Source of the DNA: Streptomyces sp. SDr-06
GTDB lineage: Bacteria; Actinomycetota; Actinomycetes; Streptomycetales; Streptomycetaceae
NCBI RefSeq assembly: GCF_003324565.1
Contig: NZ_QOLA01000001.1
Coordinates: 558,001 to 622,000 of the forward strand
Direction of reading: 5' to 3'
DNA: 64,000 nt
Numbering within the stretch: the first letter of the stretch is position 1; each line of letters begins with the position of its first letter. The position numbers and the translations under genes are program-made. The notes beneath the pieces are model-generated. The model worked only from the letters and a program-made list of their open reading frames with translations. It had not been told where the DNA came from and did no database searches. Positions 19,520 to 28,084 of this stretch are shown here, piece after piece.

Positions 19520-20218
19520 CTACGCGGGAAGCACCAGGCCCACCGAGCGGGCCAGCTGCTCCGCGGCCTGCGCGAAGAACGGCTCCCGGTCCTCGACGAC
19601 GCGGTGGAACTGGCCGAACACCTCGAAGGAGACGAGTCCGAAGAGCTGCGCCCAGGCCGCGACCAGCGCGGCGGCCACGGCCGGGGGCAGGTCGGGGGCG
19701 AAGTCGGCGGCCATCCGCTCGGCCTCGGCGCGCAGCGGCGCGGCGAGCGGCGGGGGCGCGATGCCCTTGCCCTGGTGGGCGTCCCGGGCGATCGAGATGA
19801 GGACGAGTCCGACCCGGGCGGCGGGGCCGACGGTCGCCTCGGGGGCGGTGTAGCCGGGGACGGGCGATCCGTAGATGAGCGCGTACTCGTGGGGGTGGGC
19901 CAGCGCCCACGCGCGCACCGCGCGGCAGACCGCGGTCCAGCGGGCCGCGGGCGACGCAGCGGCCCGCTGCCTGGCCAGGGCCTGCTCGGCGGCTTCGCCC
20001 ACCGCGTCGTAGGCGTCAACGATGAGGGCGGTCAGCAGCTCGTCCCGGCTGGGGAAGTACCGGTAGAGGGCCGAGGAGACCATGCCGAGCTCCCGGGCGA
20101 CGGCACGGAGCGAGAGTCTGGTCGCACCGTCCGCCGCCAGCTGCTTTCTGGCCTCGTCCTTGATGGCCGCGGTGACTTCGATACGTGCCCGTGCGCGGGC
20201 TCCCTGGACGGTGCTCAT
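19520..20218 (-). CDS. TetR/AcrR-family regulator
   Basis: 232 residues. The N-terminal HTH LSLRAVARELGMVSSALYRYF is followed by a WHG-type C-terminal domain (DREPFFAQAAEQL). It is divergent from the F420-type nitroreductase gene, and two similar palindromes lie in the shared intergenic region, so it probably represses itself and that gene. Confidence 0.88.
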   Translation of the reverse strand: MSTVQGARARARIEVTAAIKDEARKQLAADGATRLSLRAVARELGMVSSALYRYFPSRDELLTALIVDAYDAVGEAAEQALARQRAAASPAARWTAVCRAVRAWALAHPHEYALIYGSPVPGYTAPEATVGPAARVGLVLISIARDAHQGKGIAPPPLAAPLRAEAERMAADFAPDLPPAVAAALVAAWAQLFGLVSFEVFGQFHRVVEDREPFFAQAAEQLARSVGLVLPA

Positions 20219-20297
20219 GGCCTCAGTCTGCCAGCCGGGAGAGCAGTGGCCAAGAACGCGACTGCCGCACACAAAACAGATCGGCGAACCTTTCTGT

Positions 20298-20363
20298 GAG
20301 CAGTGCTCTTGCTTTGGGGCACCGCTGCGGTGCAGACTGCTCACGAACGAGAGCACCGCTCTC
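20298..20363. promoter_or_regulatory. Two TetR-type operators in divergent promoter
   Basis: Site 1 is the perfect 11-base palindrome GAGCAGTGCTC (20298-20308). Site 2 is GAGAGC-ACC-GCTCTC (20349-20363). Read on the appropriate strand both share the core AGAGCAC(T/C)GCTC. They lie between the TetR start at 20218 and the nitroreductase start at 20388. Repression by the adjacent TetR is inferred. Confidence 0.65.
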
Positions 20364-20387
20364 TCTCACCCTCACGGGAGACACACC

Positions 20388-20843
20388 ATGTCCGCATCCG
20401 CACACGTCCAGAAGCCCGGCTGGTTCACGGTCAACGTCCTCAACCGCGCCGTCGCCTGGATGACCCGCCGCGGCATCAGCGTCTGGGGCTCGCGGGTCCT
20501 GGCGGTCCGCGGCCGCAAGAGCGGCGAGTGGCGCCGCACCCCGGTCAACCTGTTGACCTTCGAGGGGGCCCAGTACCTGGTGGCCCCGCGCGGGCACGTC
20601 CAGTGGACGCACAACATGCGGGCGGCGGGCGGCGGCGAACTGCACCTGGGCAAGAAGACCGAGGTGTTCACCGCGGTCGAGGTCGCCGACGACGACAAGC
20701 CCGCCCTGCTGCGCGCCTACCTCAAGCGCTGGAAGGCCGAGGTCGGCGTGTTCTTCAACGGCGTCGGCCCCGACTCCAGCGACGAGGAGCTCCGCCGGAT
20801 CGCCCCCGACCACCCCGTCTTCCGCATCACGATCACCCAGTGA
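20388..20843 (+). CDS. F420-type nitroreductase/quinone reductase family protein (Ddn-like)
   Basis: 151 residues of the Ddn split beta-barrel family: VWGSRVLAVRGRKSGEWRRTPVNLLTFEG and YLVAPRGHVQWTHNM are the usual cofactor-binding blocks. Members use deazaflavin F420 to reduce quinones or nitroaromatics, though many are uncharacterised. It is divergent from a TetR gene with paired operators between them, suggesting induction by a small toxic molecule. Confidence 0.82.
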   Translation: MSASAHVQKPGWFTVNVLNRAVAWMTRRGISVWGSRVLAVRGRKSGEWRRTPVNLLTFEGAQYLVAPRGHVQWTHNMRAAGGGELHLGKKTEVFTAVEVADDDKPALLRAYLKRWKAEVGVFFNGVGPDSSDEELRRIAPDHPVFRITITQ

Positions 20844-20880
20844 CCCCATCCGGTCGCCCGGCCCCCTCCCCCACCGGGGC

Positions 20881-22191
20881 TCAGTGCCCCAACACGGCCC
20901 TCAACTCGGGCTGCAGCAGCGGCTCGTGCGCCCGTACGAGGTCGTCACACAGGTCCCAGATCCGCTCGACGGGCAGCGCGGCGGCCGTCGCCGGATCGCT
21001 CATCGCGGCGTGCCGGATGTGGCGGGGCTCGCCGAGGACGGCGGCCCGCACCACCAGGTCGGTCACCGACACATAGGCCCGGTTGAGCGCCGCGCACTGC
21101 GCCGGCAGGGCGCCGATCCTGGTGGGCTGCACCCCCAACGCGTCGACCAGGCACGGGACTTCGACGACCGAGTCGGCGGGCAGGTTGTCGATCAGGCCCT
21201 GGTTGGGCACGTTGCCGTAGACGGTGCGCGGGGTGCCGGTGACGATGCTGTGGACGATCTGCGGGGCGTACTCCATGGTCCCCTCCACCGGCAGCGGCCG
21301 CCCCGCGGCCAGCGCGTCACGGGTGCGGGCGTAGGTGGCGAGGTTGTCCTCGACGATGTCGAGGTAGACGCCCACCGGCAGGCGCAGCCGGTCGACCTCC
21401 GTGTCGTGGTGCAGATACCAGGGCACGTACTCCGAGGAGTGCTCGCTGGTCTCGGTGGGGTAGTGGCCGAGCCTGCGGTACATGTCGACGCGCACCCGCC
21501 GCAGCAGTTCCGGGTCCTTGGCGATGACCTCGTCGAGGAGCGGGTACAGATCCCGGCCGGCGCGCTCGAACCGCAGCACCCAGGACTGGTGGTTGACCCC
21601 GGCCGCGAGGTAGGAGACCTCCTCGAAGGTGGTGCCGACCAGTTCGGACAGGTCGTGCATCGTCCAGTACACCGAGTGGCACAGGCCGACGGCCCGCAGC
21701 TCGGGGGCCACCCGGTGCAGGTACAGCAGGTTCATCGCCATGGGGTTGGTGTAGTTCAACAGCCAGGCGTCCGGGCAGAGTTGGGCGAGGTCGGCGGCGA
21801 GCGAGCGCAGCAGCGGGAAGGTGCGCAGGGCGCGGAAGATGCCGCCGACGCCGAGGGTGTCCCCGATGGTCTGGCGGAGTCCGTAGCGGGCGGGGATCTC
21901 GAAGTCGGTGCGGGTGGCCCGGTCCATGCCGATCTGGACGGTGTTGATGACGAAGTCGGCGCCGTCGAGCGCCGCGCGCCGCTCCAGGTGGGCGGTGACC
22001 GTCGGCGCCGCGCCGAGCTCGCCCGCGATGTGGTGGGCGGCAGCCTCGCTGGTGGCCAGGCGCTCGGGGTCGATGTCGTGGAGCGCGATGCGGGCGCGGG
22101 CGAACTCGGGGAAGGCGAACAGGTCGGCGAGCAGCCCCTGGGTGAATTCCACGCTGCCCGCGCCGATGAAAGCGATCTTGGTCTCGGTCAT
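20881..22191 (-). CDS. GH4-family glycosidase (alpha-galactosidase/alpha-glucosidase type)
   Basis: 436 residues. The N-terminal NAD-binding fold KIAFIGAGSVEFTQGL, the Asn-Pro metal/substrate loop LLNYTNPMAMN, the catalytic Cys-His block VGLCHSVYW and the NHQSW motif are those of NAD- and Mn-dependent glycoside hydrolase family 4. These cleave glycosides by a redox elimination mechanism. It is the last gene of an operon with a sugar-binding protein and two permeases, so it likely acts on the imported oligosaccharide. MelA-like specificity is plausible but not proven. Confidence 0.87.
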   Translation of the reverse strand: MTETKIAFIGAGSVEFTQGLLADLFAFPEFARARIALHDIDPERLATSEAAAHHIAGELGAAPTVTAHLERRAALDGADFVINTVQIGMDRATRTDFEIPARYGLRQTIGDTLGVGGIFRALRTFPLLRSLAADLAQLCPDAWLLNYTNPMAMNLLYLHRVAPELRAVGLCHSVYWTMHDLSELVGTTFEEVSYLAAGVNHQSWVLRFERAGRDLYPLLDEVIAKDPELLRRVRVDMYRRLGHYPTETSEHSSEYVPWYLHHDTEVDRLRLPVGVYLDIVEDNLATYARTRDALAAGRPLPVEGTMEYAPQIVHSIVTGTPRTVYGNVPNQGLIDNLPADSVVEVPCLVDALGVQPTRIGALPAQCAALNRAYVSVTDLVVRAAVLGEPRHIRHAAMSDPATAAALPVERIWDLCDDLVRAHEPLLQPELRAVLGH

Positions 22192-22252
22192 GCCGTGCTC
22201 CCTCGTGCGCGGGCACGGGCGGCGGCCTCGTCCCGGGTGGTGACGGACGGGG

Positions 22253-23140
22253 TCAGCCCTTCAGGCCGCTCGACGTCAGCGACTGGATGAACGTCTTCTG
22301 CGCGAACAGGAACGCCAGGAGCACCGGAAGCACCGTGATGACGTTGCCCGCCATCACCGCGGACCACTTGGTGTGGTGCTGGCCCTGGAAGGTGGTCAGG
22401 CCCAGTTGCAGGGTGTAGTGCGCGTCGTGGTTGATGGCGATGAGCGGCCAGGAGAGGTCGTTCCAGGTGGCGAGGAAGGTGAGGACCGCGACCGTGGCGA
22501 GTGCCGGGCGGGCCAGCGGGGCCACGATCGAGACCAGGACCCGCAGCCGCGAACAGCCGTCGATCCAGGCCGCTTCCTCCAGCTCCCGCGGCAGGGAGAG
22601 GAAGAACTGCCGGAAGAGGAACACCGCGAACGGCGTGACCAGGGACGGCACGATCAGCGCGCCGAGGGTGTCGATGAGCCCGAGCCACTTCATCACCAGG
22701 AACGTCGGGATCATGGTCAGCTGGAACGGCACGGCCATCGTCGCGAGCATCAGCCCGAGCAGCATCCGCGATCCGGCGAACCGCATCCGCGCGAAGGCGT
22801 AGCCGCCGAGCGCCCCGAGCACGAGGTTCGAGGTGACGGCCACGAACGCGACGATGCACGAGTTCAGGAACCAGCGCGGGAACATCGCGTTGCCGAGCAC
22901 ATAGCGGTAGCCGCCGAGGTCGATGCCGTGCGGCCACAGCGCGGGCGGGAAGCGGTTGATCTCCGCGTTGCTCATCACGGAGCTGATGACCAGCCACACC
23001 AGCGGCAGCGCGAAACCGATCGAGAGCGGCGCGAGCAGCAGGTGCCAGGGGCTGAACGGCAGCCGCCGCCGGCGTGCGGTGCGGCGGGCAGGGGCACTGA
23101 CGGAGGCGGCGGCCCCCTGGGTCATCGAGGGCGCGGTCAT
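22253..23140 (-). CDS. Sugar ABC transporter permease (MalG type)
   Basis: 295 residues, six transmembrane helices and the EAA coupling loop ELEEAAWIDGCSRLRVLVSIV. The C-terminus LTSSGLKG is the usual end of this family. ATG 23140 overlaps the upstream permease stop by ATGA. It pairs with that permease; the ATPase (commonly MsiK in Streptomyces) is not in the operon. Confidence 0.92.
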   Translation of the reverse strand: MTAPSMTQGAAASVSAPARRTARRRRLPFSPWHLLLAPLSIGFALPLVWLVISSVMSNAEINRFPPALWPHGIDLGGYRYVLGNAMFPRWFLNSCIVAFVAVTSNLVLGALGGYAFARMRFAGSRMLLGLMLATMAVPFQLTMIPTFLVMKWLGLIDTLGALIVPSLVTPFAVFLFRQFFLSLPRELEEAAWIDGCSRLRVLVSIVAPLARPALATVAVLTFLATWNDLSWPLIAINHDAHYTLQLGLTTFQGQHHTKWSAVMAGNVITVLPVLLAFLFAQKTFIQSLTSSGLKG

Positions 23141-24135
23141 CGGCCCGCTCCTTCCGCTGGGACAACGCCCGCTCCCCGTACGCCGGCCGGCTGCGTACGT
23201 TCCCGGTGGCGCCGGTAGAGGCGCAGCACGACGGCCGCGGCCACCAGGCCGATCGCGAGGACGTAGGCCGCGGCGGCGCCGTATCCGGCGGTGAAGTTCT
23301 GGAAGGCCTGCTCCCAGACGAAGTAGACGATGACGGTGGTGGCGCCGAGGGGGCCGCCCTTGGTGGTGACGTACACGAGGTCGAAGACCTGGAGGGCGAT
23401 GATGAACTGCCACAGCACGAGGAAGACGGTGACCGGGGTCAGCGAGGGCAGGGTGACGTGGCGCAGCACCTGGGCCCGGTTGGCCCCGTCGAGGCGGGCC
23501 GACTCCACGAGTTCGGCCGGTACGTCCTGGAGCGCCGCGAGGTAGACGATCACGCAGAACCCGATGCCGCTCCACAGCGAGATCAGCAGCAGGACGTAGA
23601 GGGCCTGGCCCGGGTTGGAGAGGAAGCCCTGCGGGGAGACCCCGATGTGGTGCAGGAGCGCGTTGGCCACGCCGAACTCGGGGTCGAAGATGAACGAGAA
23701 CAGCACGCCCTGCGCGGTGGCGGAGACCACGAACGGGATGAAGACGAGGGTGCGGTAGAGCCCGACGAGGCGGATGCGCCGGTTCAGGGCGAGCGCGAGG
23801 GCGAGCCCTCCGGCCAGGCTCAGGGGGACGTAGACGGCCGCGTAGATCAGGGTGTTCTTGACGGCGGTGCGGAACGCCGGGTCCTTGCTGAGCGCGTGGT
23901 AGTTGTCGAGGCCGACCCAGCGGCCCGGGGTGACCAGGTCGTCCGCGCGGAACGAGAGCAGCAGCGACCACAGCAGCGGTACCACGCTGAGCCCGAGGAT
24001 GACCAGGACGGCGGGGCTTATGAAGGCCCACGCCGTGGCGGTCTCGCCGCGCGCCCGGCGGCGCCTCGCGGCGCGGGCCGCCGGGGTCGGGTCGAGCGTG
24101 AGCGGGCGGGGGGTCCGCGGCCCAGTACTTCTCAT
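23137..24135 (-). CDS. Sugar ABC transporter permease (MalF type)
   Basis: 332 residues with a basic N-terminus, six helices and the EAA loop ELVESARLDGANRAQVLRHV. It forms the channel with the MalG-type permease downstream, with which it overlaps by 4 bases. It follows the binding-protein gene by 31 bases. Confidence 0.92.
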   Translation of the reverse strand: MRSTGPRTPRPLTLDPTPAARAARRRRARGETATAWAFISPAVLVILGLSVVPLLWSLLLSFRADDLVTPGRWVGLDNYHALSKDPAFRTAVKNTLIYAAVYVPLSLAGGLALALALNRRIRLVGLYRTLVFIPFVVSATAQGVLFSFIFDPEFGVANALLHHIGVSPQGFLSNPGQALYVLLLISLWSGIGFCVIVYLAALQDVPAELVESARLDGANRAQVLRHVTLPSLTPVTVFLVLWQFIIALQVFDLVYVTTKGGPLGATTVIVYFVWEQAFQNFTAGYGAAAAYVLAIGLVAAAVVLRLYRRHRERTQPAGVRGAGVVPAEGAGR

Positions 24136-24166
24136 CTCTCAGGCCCTTCTGGTCACGGAGTCGGCT

Positions 24167-25525
24167 TCAGCGCGGGATCAGCAGGGCGGCGTCGGCCTTT
24201 TCGACGCACTGGCGCATGGCCTTGTCCGGGGAGGAGCGGCCCAGCAGAATCGCGACGACGGCCTCGCCGAACGCCTGCGAGATCTGCGGGTACGCCGGGT
24301 GCACGGGCCGTACCCGCGCGGACTCCAGGGCCTTGGTGAACACCGGGAGTCCCGCCGTCTGCGCGGAGTGGTCGACCCAGGCGGGCAGGCGTGCGCTCTC
24401 CGCGCTGAGCGGCAGGCTTCCGGCGCCGATGTCCCACTTGGCGTCCTGCTCGGGCGCGATGAGCCACTCGACGAACGTGACGGCGGCCTGGGAGCGGGCG
24501 GAGCCGTTGTCGAAGACGGTCCAGGTGTCGGGCCCCGAGATGGTGACCGGGCGCCCGCTGAACGAGGGCAGCGGCACCACCGCGTAGTCCACCTTCGCCG
24601 TGATGATGTCCGGCAGCGTCCAGGGGCCTCCCAGCACCATGCCCATGCGTCCCGACAGGAAGACCTGGTAGAGCTGGGCGCTGCCCGGCTTGGGGTCGAT
24701 GTAGACGCTCTTGCCCTCGACGAGCGAGGCGACGGTCTCCAGGGCCCGGCGGCCCTGGTCCGCGAAGCCGATGCTCTTGCCGCCGGGCGCGATGATCTCC
24801 CCTCCGAGATCCCACACCATCGGCCACAGCCGCCAGGTGGTGTCCTCGTCTCCGACCCCGGGCCAGCCGGTGCCGAAGACGCCCTTGGAGGCGTCGGTGA
24901 GCTTGTGGGCGGTGTCGATGAACTCGGCCCATTTCCAGCCGGGTTGGGGCAGTGGCAGGCCCGCCCGCTGAAAGAGCGTCTTGTTGCACACGACCGCCAT
25001 GGAGTCGACGAGGGAGGGCGCGGCGCGCACCTTGCCGTTGACGGTCACCGCGTCGCGCAGCGAGGGCCAGTAGTCGGTCCAGGGCACGGGGCCGTTGCGC
25101 AGGGCGGTGGTGAGGTCCACGACGCGCGGGCTGCGGGCGATGCTCGCGATGTCCGAGCCGAAGACGTAGGCGATGTCCGGGTACGAGCCGGAGGCCAGGG
25201 CGGCGGTCACCTTCTGGAGCATCACGTCGGAGGTCGCGCCGCCCCCGGTGTCGACGCGGATCTTGGAGTGGGTGCGGTTGAACTCGGCCACCAGGGCCTC
25301 GATCGCCTTCTTCGAGGTGTCGGTCTGGCCGTGCCACAGTTCGACGGTGACCGTCCCGTCAGGGCCGACGCCCTCGGCGGAGGAGCCGCAGGCCGCGAGG
25401 GCCGGTGCGGCGACGGCAGCCACCGCGCAGCCCGCTGTCGCCCTCAGCAGCGCGCGGCGGTCCGGCGCTCTGTGGGGCGAGGGGGCGGTGGAGTGATCCG
25501 GGCCGGCGGGCATGATCCGCTCCAT
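24167..25525 (-). CDS. Sugar-binding lipoprotein of ABC transporter
   Basis: 452 residues. The N-terminus has a twin-Arg-like segment (DRRALLRATAG), a hydrophobic stretch and the lipobox LAAC, so it is an exported lipoprotein. The body is a family-1 solute-binding fold (VTVELWHGQTDTSKKAIEAL; YPDIAYVFGSDIA; MGMVLGGPW). It is the first gene of the binding protein-permease-permease-GH4 operon. ATG 25525 precedes the signal peptide; there is another in-frame ATG four codons later. Confidence 0.92.
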   Translation of the reverse strand: MERIMPAGPDHSTAPSPHRAPDRRALLRATAGCAVAAVAAPALAACGSSAEGVGPDGTVTVELWHGQTDTSKKAIEALVAEFNRTHSKIRVDTGGGATSDVMLQKVTAALASGSYPDIAYVFGSDIASIARSPRVVDLTTALRNGPVPWTDYWPSLRDAVTVNGKVRAAPSLVDSMAVVCNKTLFQRAGLPLPQPGWKWAEFIDTAHKLTDASKGVFGTGWPGVGDEDTTWRLWPMVWDLGGEIIAPGGKSIGFADQGRRALETVASLVEGKSVYIDPKPGSAQLYQVFLSGRMGMVLGGPWTLPDIITAKVDYAVVPLPSFSGRPVTISGPDTWTVFDNGSARSQAAVTFVEWLIAPEQDAKWDIGAGSLPLSAESARLPAWVDHSAQTAGLPVFTKALESARVRPVHPAYPQISQAFGEAVVAILLGRSSPDKAMRQCVEKADAALLIPR

Positions 25526-25871
25526 CCCTCGCGGGTACGTCCCCGCCTCGGACCCGGGTCGGATCCTGGCGACTCGGGCCGGATGGGGACCCCGGCATGG
25601 GTTCCCCGTCGGCTGGGCGCACCTCTCGCGGTGCCGGATCGCGCCGCGATCCGGGCCACTGGCTGGATGAAAGCGCCTCGTGCCGCCGGGCGTCAAGGGC
25701 CCGGAGCCGTGTCGTCGGGGTGCTGCGCCGGATGGGGGTGCCGCAGCTGCGCGCAACGGTCCCGATTCGGACCGCGACCGGCCGCTATTCGGCCGAACTT
25801 GCCACCGGGGGCCCTCAAGTCACTTTCTTCCCAGTAGATGTGATGGCTCATCATCTCTGAGGAGGATCCCG
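25526..25871. promoter_or_regulatory. Divergent intergenic region with three inverted repeats
   Basis: No gene is seen in these 346 bases between the binding-protein gene and the TNT gene. It holds a perfect 21-base palindrome at 25634-25654 (CCGGATCGCG, central C, CGCGATCCGG), CGGTCC-N6-GGACCG at 25757-25774 and CGGCCG-CTATT-CGGCCG at 25779-25795. The first could be the operator of the sugar operon. No local LacI or ROK gene is adjacent, so the regulator is unknown. Confidence 0.5.
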
Positions 25872-26600
25872 GTGAAACCCATGCGCAGACTGCGCGTTCT
25901 CGTCGGTACGACGTTCGCGGCACTGGCCGCGACGGCGCTGCTGGGCACCGGCACCGCGCAGGCGGCCTCCGACACGGGCCCCGTCGCGGCCGCCCCGGCG
26001 GAGCGTCCGGCCGCGTGCACCGGGACGTACCGGGGTGACGAGCGGCTCGGCCCGCGGAACCTGCCCCGGCGCTGGGACGGACCGGTGGGGCCGCTGGTCC
26101 TCGGCTACCACCGCACCGGACACCAGAGCCCTCGGGCGTTCCTGGCCACTTTCTGGGACCCGGCCGCCGGCTCCTGGAAGTACCCGCCGAACGACGGCTT
26201 CGCCACCCGCCCCGACGGCACCCCGGACAAGCACGCCGTCGCGCTGCGGGTCGGCGAGGACCTGGACCGGTTCGGCTCCGAGTACGGCTCGTTCCTCGCC
26301 CCGGCCGGTGCCCGCTACAGCGAGCGGGCGCTGCCCCCGCAGAGCCTGATCACGCGGGAGGCCGCCCACCCGTGCGCCTATCACGCGTACGCGGTGGTGA
26401 AGTCCTTCACCGTGTGGCAGGGGCGGATCGCCCCCTGGTTCGACCAGCCGGGCGGAGGGCGGCAGATCAAGCTGGACCCGGCGTTCGTCGACCCCGGCCA
26501 GGGCCAGTCCCTCAACGTCAAGTGGCTGCTCGACCACGGCTACCTCAGGGCCGAGAGCAACCCGGCCGCCGCGGCGAGCGCGCTCGCGGGCCTCGGCTGA
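25872..26600 (+). CDS. Secreted TNT-domain protein (NAD+ glycohydrolase toxin-like)
   Basis: 242 residues. A signal peptide (LVGTTFAALAATALLGTGTA, cleavage after AQA at about residue 35) is followed by one TNT domain (PF14021): YPPNDGFATRPDG, LDRFGSEYGSFLAPAGARY, ERALPP, and the C-terminal FDQPGGGRQIKLD and LLDHGYL. TNT is the C-terminal NADase of mycobacterial CpnT; fungal and bacterial relatives are secreted NADases. A GGAGG lies 6 bases before GTG 25872. No obvious immunity gene (IFT-like) adjoins it; the next gene is a convergent reductase. Self-protection may come from export alone. Confidence 0.85.
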   Translation: MKPMRRLRVLVGTTFAALAATALLGTGTAQAASDTGPVAAAPAERPAACTGTYRGDERLGPRNLPRRWDGPVGPLVLGYHRTGHQSPRAFLATFWDPAAGSWKYPPNDGFATRPDGTPDKHAVALRVGEDLDRFGSEYGSFLAPAGARYSERALPPQSLITREAAHPCAYHAYAVVKSFTVWQGRIAPWFDQPGGGRQIKLDPAFVDPGQGQSLNVKWLLDHGYLRAESNPAAAASALAGLG

Positions 26601-26641
26601 ACCCGGCCGGGCCGGGGCGGTGAACCCCGGCCCGTGCGGGC

Positions 26642-27943
26642 TCAGCGGTCGACGGCGTCCAGCGCGCGCCGGGCCATCGGGTGGGTGCGCACCAGACCGG
26701 CCAGGGTGGTGGCGCCGCGGGTGATGTCCGCGAAGGCCTTCCACGCGGGCCTGAATCCGGTGATCGCGGCGTGCAGGAGCAGCGGGCGCTTCTCGAAGAG
26801 GGCGAGCATCCGGCGGCCCACGCCCATCTCGACGCCGAGCCCGGCCTTGATGGCGAACGCGTAGTTCAGCGCCTGGCGGCGGGCGTCGACGGCGTCCTGC
26901 GACTCGGAGATGCGCACCGCCCACTCGCCCGCGAGACGCCCCGAGCGCAGCGCGAAGGAGATGCCCTCGCGCGTCCACGGCTCCAGCAGGCCCGCAGCGT
27001 CGCCGCAGACCAGGACCCGGCCGCGGGACAGCGGCGAGTCGTCGCTGCGGCAGCGCGTCAGGTGTCCGGAGGAGACGGCCGGCTCGAAGCCCGCGAGGCC
27101 GAGCCGGGCGATGAAGTCCTCCAAGTAGCGCTTGGTGGCGGCGCCCTCGCCGCGCGAGGAGATCACGCCGACGGTGAGGGTGTCGCCCTTGGGGAAGACC
27201 CATCCGTAACTGCCGGGCAGCGGGCCCCAGTCGATCAGGACGCGGCCCGCCCAGTCCTCGGCCACGCTCGGCGGCACCGGGATCTCGGCCTCCAGGCCCA
27301 GGTCGACCTGCTCGGTCTTGACCCCGACGTGGGCGCCTATGCGGCTCGCGCTGCCGTCGGCGCCGACGACCGCGCGGGCGAGCACGGTCTCCCCGTCGGA
27401 CAGCACGACGGCGACGGTGCGCCGGTCGGGCACGGCCGCGCCGTGCTGCTCGACCTTGGAGACGGTGACGCCGGTACGGATCACGGCGCCCTCCTTCTCG
27501 GCGATCGCGACCAGGCCGGCGTCGAACTCCGGCCGGTTGATCAGCCCGAACAGCATCTTCTTCGACCTGCGGGTGCGGGTCAGCTTCCCGTTGAGGGAGA
27601 AGGTGACCGCGTGCACCCGGTCCTGGAGGGGCAGTTCGAAGCCGGGGGGCAGGGCGTCGCGCGAGGGGCCGATGATGCCGCCGCCGCACGTCTTGTAGCG
27701 GGGCAGCTCGGCCTTCTCCAGGAGCAGCACCGTGCGCCCCGCGGCCGCCGCCGCGTGGGCCGCCGAGGCCCCCGCGGGGCCGGCCCCGACCACGACGACG
27801 TCCCAGACGGGCCCCGCACCCGGTCCGGTCACCGATTCGGCGGCGGGCCCGCCCTGGTGCTCCCCCAGGGGTCCGTCCGTCCCAGCGTCTGCGTTCTCGC
27901 TGCTCACGATGTGCCTTTGCTCCCCGTCCGACCCGTGGCCCAT
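26642..27943 (-). CDS. Geranylgeranyl reductase family FAD protein
   Basis: 433 residues. After about 40 low-complexity residues comes the Rossmann fold VVVVGAGPAGASAAHAAA, then the CGGGIIGPS block and GDAAGLLEPWTREGISFALRSG, typical of geranylgeranyl reductases. These saturate isoprenoid double bonds, for example in menaquinone side chains; streptomycetes make partly saturated menaquinones. Not clustered with quinone genes here. The N-terminal extension suggests that the start could lie downstream. Confidence 0.88.
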   Translation of the reverse strand: MGHGSDGEQRHIVSSENADAGTDGPLGEHQGGPAAESVTGPGAGPVWDVVVVGAGPAGASAAHAAAAAGRTVLLLEKAELPRYKTCGGGIIGPSRDALPPGFELPLQDRVHAVTFSLNGKLTRTRRSKKMLFGLINRPEFDAGLVAIAEKEGAVIRTGVTVSKVEQHGAAVPDRRTVAVVLSDGETVLARAVVGADGSASRIGAHVGVKTEQVDLGLEAEIPVPPSVAEDWAGRVLIDWGPLPGSYGWVFPKGDTLTVGVISSRGEGAATKRYLEDFIARLGLAGFEPAVSSGHLTRCRSDDSPLSRGRVLVCGDAAGLLEPWTREGISFALRSGRLAGEWAVRISESQDAVDARRQALNYAFAIKAGLGVEMGVGRRMLALFEKRPLLLHAAITGFRPAWKAFADITRGATTLAGLVRTHPMARRALDAVDR

Positions 27944-28084
27944 GCTGACGACCGCATCCTACGGGGCAGTAGCCCCGCCCTCCTGTCCTGGCCCGCTGTG
28001 GGAGGATCGGCCATACCTTCGCCGTACACACACGTACACCTGCGTATCTGTACACACAACGTCGCACCCACGAGGAGCGTGCCC

